Below, one piece after another: positions 5,775 to 8,149 of a stretch of DNA of 8,149 nucleotides. The notes under the pieces are model-generated. The model saw only the letters and a list, made by a program, of their open reading frames with translations. It had not been told where the DNA came from and searched no databases. This DNA is from a bacterium (lineage in GTDB: Bacteria > Sumerlaeota > Sumerlaeia > UBA8349), in the NCBI GenBank assembly GCA_013203855.1, contig JABMPG010000731.1, forward strand, positions 1 through 8,149, given 5' to 3'. Each line of letters opens with the position of its first letter. The first letter of the stretch is position 1. A program made the translations under genes and the position numbers.

Positions 5775-6690
5775 TTCTCCGGAACGCGCGCGGATTTCGC
5801 CCGATTATGGCGGCCGATTCGGCTATGGATTCTTCCATATCCTAGTGCGGTTACTGGGTGTGACGCCAGCCTATGTGTTTCTGGCTTTTCTCATTCCGTA
5901 CTATGTTCTGTTCCGGCCGAAGGCTCGGCGCGCGGCGATGCCCTATCTGAATAGGCGCTTTCCAGAGCGCGGGGGCATCTGGCGGTTCTTTGCGGCCTTT
6001 GTGTACTTTTACAAGTTCGGGCAGGTTCTGATCGACCAGGGGGCCATGGGTATTCTGGGACCGGGGGCATTTCGGGTGGAGTTTCCCGACGAGGAGGAAT
6101 TGTATCGTCGTGCCGGTTCGGGCAAGGGCCTCGTGCTGTTGACCAGCCACGTCGGGGCGTGGCAAGCGGCGATGGTGAACATGCGGGCGCTGCCCGTGCC
6201 GGTGCACTTTCAATTCTTGAGGCAGGGGCACACGGAGGGCCGGCATTTTTTTGATCTGGCGGGGGAAAGCGCCCAATTCCGGATTGTGGACCCGACCGGG
6301 TTCCTCGGGGGCATGGTGCAGATGACGAATGCGCTTCACGCGGGGGAGTGCGTGTCGGTCATGGGAGATCGGGCATGGGGCGGAAGGACGCTGGACTCGG
6401 AGTTCCTCCGGGAGAAGGCTCCCTTCCCGATCGGAGGCTATCATATGGCACTGTCTACGGGGGCGGATCTGGTCGCGCTGCTGACAGTTCGGACCGGAAA
6501 ACTGGCCTATCGGATCGAGAGCCACTATCTAACGGACGCGCTGGAAGCGGGATTGCCGCGGGACGAGGCCCAGCGGGCACTGTTGGCGCGTTACATTGAA
6601 AAGATGGAGCAATACGTGGACAAACACCCGTTCATGTGGTTCAATTTCTTTGACTTTTGGGCGGGTGGGCAAGAGAATTCCCGCCAGTGA
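5767..6690 (+). CDS. LpxL/HtrB-like (LPLAT) lipid acyltransferase with HX4Q motif
   Basis: The start is TTG 5767, with GAGAGG (5752-5757) 9 bases upstream; the next in-frame ATG is far downstream and would remove the membrane segment. The product is 307 residues, the usual size for the LpxL family, which transfers acyl chains from ACP to lipid acceptors at the cytoplasmic face of the inner membrane. A hydrophobic anchor spans about 24-50. The first catalytic block reads TSHVGAWQAA: His128 is present, but the acidic residue of HX4(D/E) is Gln133. The later block VSVMGDRAWGG (197-206), the FPIGGYHMALSTGADLVAL region (220-238) and the aromatic HPFMWFNFFDFW tail (288-299) are family-like. Its 8-base overlap with the glycosyltransferase gene implies translational coupling. 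It is followed by an ACP gene, the likely acyl donor. The family is sure; whether Gln133 leaves it active, alters its acceptor, or is normal for this subfamily cannot be told here. Confidence 0.88.
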   Translation: MTDSPERARISPDYGGRFGYGFFHILVRLLGVTPAYVFLAFLIPYYVLFRPKARRAAMPYLNRRFPERGGIWRFFAAFVYFYKFGQVLIDQGAMGILGPGAFRVEFPDEEELYRRAGSGKGLVLLTSHVGAWQAAMVNMRALPVPVHFQFLRQGHTEGRHFFDLAGESAQFRIVDPTGFLGGMVQMTNALHAGECVSVMGDRAWGGRTLDSEFLREKAPFPIGGYHMALSTGADLVALLTVRTGKLAYRIESHYLTDALEAGLPRDEAQRALLARYIEKMEQYVDKHPFMWFNFFDFWAGGQENSRQ

Positions 6691-6691
6691 A

Positions 6692-6967
6692 ATGGAAAGA
6701 GGCATAGAATTGGCGCTGGAGAACGAACTGAAAGAGATGCTGGTCCGCGAGTTGAAACTCGAGGACGTCAATCCGGGCGACATAGACGAGAACGAGCCGC
6801 TTTTCGGCGACGGGCTGGGTCTGGACTCGCTGGATGCCGTGGAACTGGTGGTGCTGCTACAACGGCACTACCAGATCGAGATCAAGGATATGGACGAAGG
6901 CCGGACGGCTTTCACTTCGGTGAAGTCGCTGGCGGATTTTGTACGACAGCGTCAGGGCGAGAGCTGA
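6692..6967 (+). CDS. Acyl carrier protein
   Basis: A small acidic protein, 91 residues from ATG 6692, one base after the acyltransferase stop. The phosphopantetheine attachment motif is LGLDSLDAVEL, with the modified serine at position 46, and the four-helix pattern of ACPs is clear (ELKEMLVREL; DAVELVVLLQRHYQIEI; SVKSLADFVRQR). It tethers the growing chain for the condensing enzyme encoded next and can donate it to the LpxL-like acyltransferase. The start is not certain: ATG 6692 has no good ribosome site, whereas an in-frame TTG at 6710 has AAAGAGG (6696-6702) 7 bases ahead and would give 85 residues, closer to the usual length. TTG starts with good sites are also used by the two genes before it. 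Fusion-free and probably dedicated to this cluster rather than to housekeeping fatty acid synthesis (inference). Confidence 0.92.
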   Translation: MERGIELALENELKEMLVRELKLEDVNPGDIDENEPLFGDGLGLDSLDAVELVVLLQRHYQIEIKDMDEGRTAFTSVKSLADFVRQRQGES

Positions 6968-6991
6968 GGTTCATTCCCCTTTGCCTTTCCC

Positions 6992-7030
6992 GGCCCGACG
7001 CGGTCCATTCGCCCGGGCCTTTGAATTTCT
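6992..7030 (+). terminator. Weak hairpin plus T-rich stretch between ACP and KS genes
   Basis: GGCCCG (6992-6997) and CGGGCC (7014-7019) can pair across a 16-base loop and are followed by TTTGAATTTCT (7020-7030). This resembles a leaky intrinsic terminator that could leave more ACP than KS message. The stem is short, the loop large and the T-run broken by GAA. It lies immediately before the KS ribosome site. Confidence 0.25.
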
Positions 7031-7042
7031 GGAGGGAAAATG
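7031..7042 (+). promoter_or_regulatory. Ribosome binding site of the KS gene
   Basis: GGAGG, then GAAA, then ATG. Together with the TG-x-G first strand this fixes the start at 7040. Confidence 0.7.
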
Positions 7043-8149
7043 GCTGACATCTGGATCACGGGCACGGGCTGTCTCTGTGGCGCGGGTCGTAATGTTCCGG
7101 AGGCCATGACGGCACTGTATGAAGGGCGTCGCGATCCCAGGCCACCGGTCCGGCTGCGCGCGGAGTTAGAGAAGAGGTATCCGGTTTTCGAGGTCTCGGG
7201 TGATCTGGCAGAAGAGGCGGCGTGTGCGGGAGGTCCCGAGTTTGAATCCTACGCGCCTCCGGCCGAGGCGAGCCGTACGACGCGGATGGCGTGGATGGCG
7301 GTGACGGAGGCATGCCGGGAGGCAGGGCTTTCTCCCGACTTTCTGCGATCACACCGGGTGGGTGTGGCCCTGGGGACGACAGTGGGTTGCACGCTGAACG
7401 ACGAGCCGTTCTACCGCGCGTGGCGGGCGGGCAAGTATCCCAGCGTTGAGCCGATTCAACGCTTCCTGGACGACAATCCAGCGCTGGCAATTTCAAAAGG
7501 GCTGGGGTTGACAGGACCCGCGGTGGCCGTGGCGAACGCCTGCTCTTCGGGGGCGGACGCGATCGGTCTGGGCAGGTCATGGCTCGAGGCGGGGGTGTGC
7601 GACGTGGTTCTGGCGGGCGGGGCGGACGAACTGTCACGGGTCACGTATCTCGGATTCATTTCGCTGATGATCACGTCCACCGAAGCGTGCCGGCCTTTTG
7701 ACCGGAATCGGACGGGGCTGAACCTCGGCGAAGGCGCAGGGATCGTGGTCCTCGAGAAACCGGAGACGGCTCGGGAGCGGGGCGTTGAGCCGGTCGCGCG
7801 GCTTCTAGGGTACGGCTCCAGCGCCGACGCTTTCCACCCGACTGCTCCTCATCCGGAAGGGCGGGGACTTCGCCGGGCGACGGCGCAGGCCTTGCGCGAG
7901 GCAGAGATCGACCCGAGCCAGGTCGGCTTCGTCAACGCCCACGGCACTTCGACGTCAGAGAACGACCGGGTCGAGGGCAAGGTCGTGGCCGACCTCTACG
8001 GGCCGTGCACTCCGGTGGTTTCGACGAAGGCTTTCACGGGTCATACTCTCGGCGCGGCCGGGGGAATCGAGGCCGTTTTCACGGTATGGGGCCTCGCGGA
8101 CCGGCGGGTTCCTTCCACGCCCGGCTTCGAGGAGCCGGACCCGGACTGC
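7040..8149 (+). CDS. Beta-ketoacyl-ACP synthase (FabB/FabF-like), 3' end outside window
   Basis: A condensing enzyme starting at ATG 7040 with GGAGG (7031-7035) 4 bases ahead. It stays open for 370 codons to the window edge; family members are about 400-420 residues, so roughly the last tenth is missing. It catalyses decarboxylative condensation of a malonyl-ACP unit with an acyl chain. The full catalytic set is visible: nucleophile Cys168 in ANACSSGADA, His301 in NAHGTSTSEND, and Lys330/His335 in STKAFTGHTLGAAGG. The linker CRPFDRNRTGLNLGEGAG is also typical. N-terminal residues (IWITGTGCLC) follow the family's TG-x-G strand. The residues between about 105 and 165 (GTTVGCTLNDEPF, then LTGPAVAVANAC) are family-like but diverge from housekeeping FabF, in keeping with a specialised KS. 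It lies 72 bases after the ACP gene and is the fourth visible member of the operon, together with the glycosyltransferase and acyltransferase. Strong as a KS; the product it helps make is inferred. Confidence 0.93.
   Translation, partial: MADIWITGTGCLCGAGRNVPEAMTALYEGRRDPRPPVRLRAELEKRYPVFEVSGDLAEEAACAGGPEFESYAPPAEASRTTRMAWMAVTEACREAGLSPDFLRSHRVGVALGTTVGCTLNDEPFYRAWRAGKYPSVEPIQRFLDDNPALAISKGLGLTGPAVAVANACSSGADAIGLGRSWLEAGVCDVVLAGGADELSRVTYLGFISLMITSTEACRPFDRNRTGLNLGEGAGIVVLEKPETARERGVEPVARLLGYGSSADAFHPTAPHPEGRGLRRATAQALREAEIDPSQVGFVNAHGTSTSENDRVEGKVVADLYGPCTPVVSTKAFTGHTLGAAGGIEAVFTVWGLADRRVPSTPGFEEPDPDC

Noticed and set aside
7056..7637. Minus-strand 193-codon frame at the right end
   Set aside because: It lies opposite the KS gene, which has an intact catalytic triad and a ribosome site on the plus strand. 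The minus frame is Pro/Arg-rich without a domain.

Overview
The window is high-GC bacterial DNA with Shine-Dalgarno-led genes, several TTG starts, one clear sigma70-type promoter and an LpxL-type acyltransferase. This suggests an uncultivated or little-studied Gram-negative bacterium. The mix of a radical SAM protein of the B12-fusion type, a BNR/sialidase-fold protein and a lipid/polyketide-like cassette would fit the Planctomycetes/Lentisphaerae/Sumerlaeota/Hydrogenedentes range, but the sequence alone does not settle the phylum.

Layout. (1) Positions 1-926 (+) hold the 3' part of a radical SAM enzyme whose N-terminus lies outside the window. (2) Positions 942-2611 are a minus-strand unit. 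A promoter (2585-2614) leads into a leader with a 23-codon ORF that has a perfect Shine-Dalgarno (2440-2511). A PEBP/YbhB-family putative lipoprotein (1735-2334) follows, and then an exported coiled-coil protein with a C-terminal SmpA/OmlA(BamE)-like fold (942-1700). It converges tail-to-tail with the radical SAM gene across a hairpin that contains both stop codons. (3) Positions 2738-4387 (+) encode a 549-residue BNR/sialidase-like propeller protein with a C-terminal concanavalin-like domain, divergent from the minus-strand unit. (4) From 4572 to the end (+) runs a compact operon: a GT2 glycosyltransferase fused to DUF2062, an LpxL-like acyltransferase (8-base overlap), an acyl carrier protein (1-base gap) and a beta-ketoacyl-ACP synthase cut by the window end. 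The last gene is open from 7040 to 8149 with an intact Cys-His-His triad.

The operon is the most coherent system here. An ACP and a condensing enzyme would build an acyl or polyene chain. The LpxL-like acyltransferase and the dolichyl-phosphate-mannose-synthase-like glycosyltransferase would attach it to a lipid or sugar carrier at the inner membrane. The gene set resembles the core of aryl-polyene/flexirubin-type clusters, but the diagnostic genes (ammonia-lyase, ketoreductase, dehydratase, AMP-ligase, exporters) would have to lie beyond 8149. The acyltransferase carries Gln where the family's HX4(D/E) motif has its acidic residue. I see no mobile elements, CRISPR arrays, tRNA or rRNA genes.
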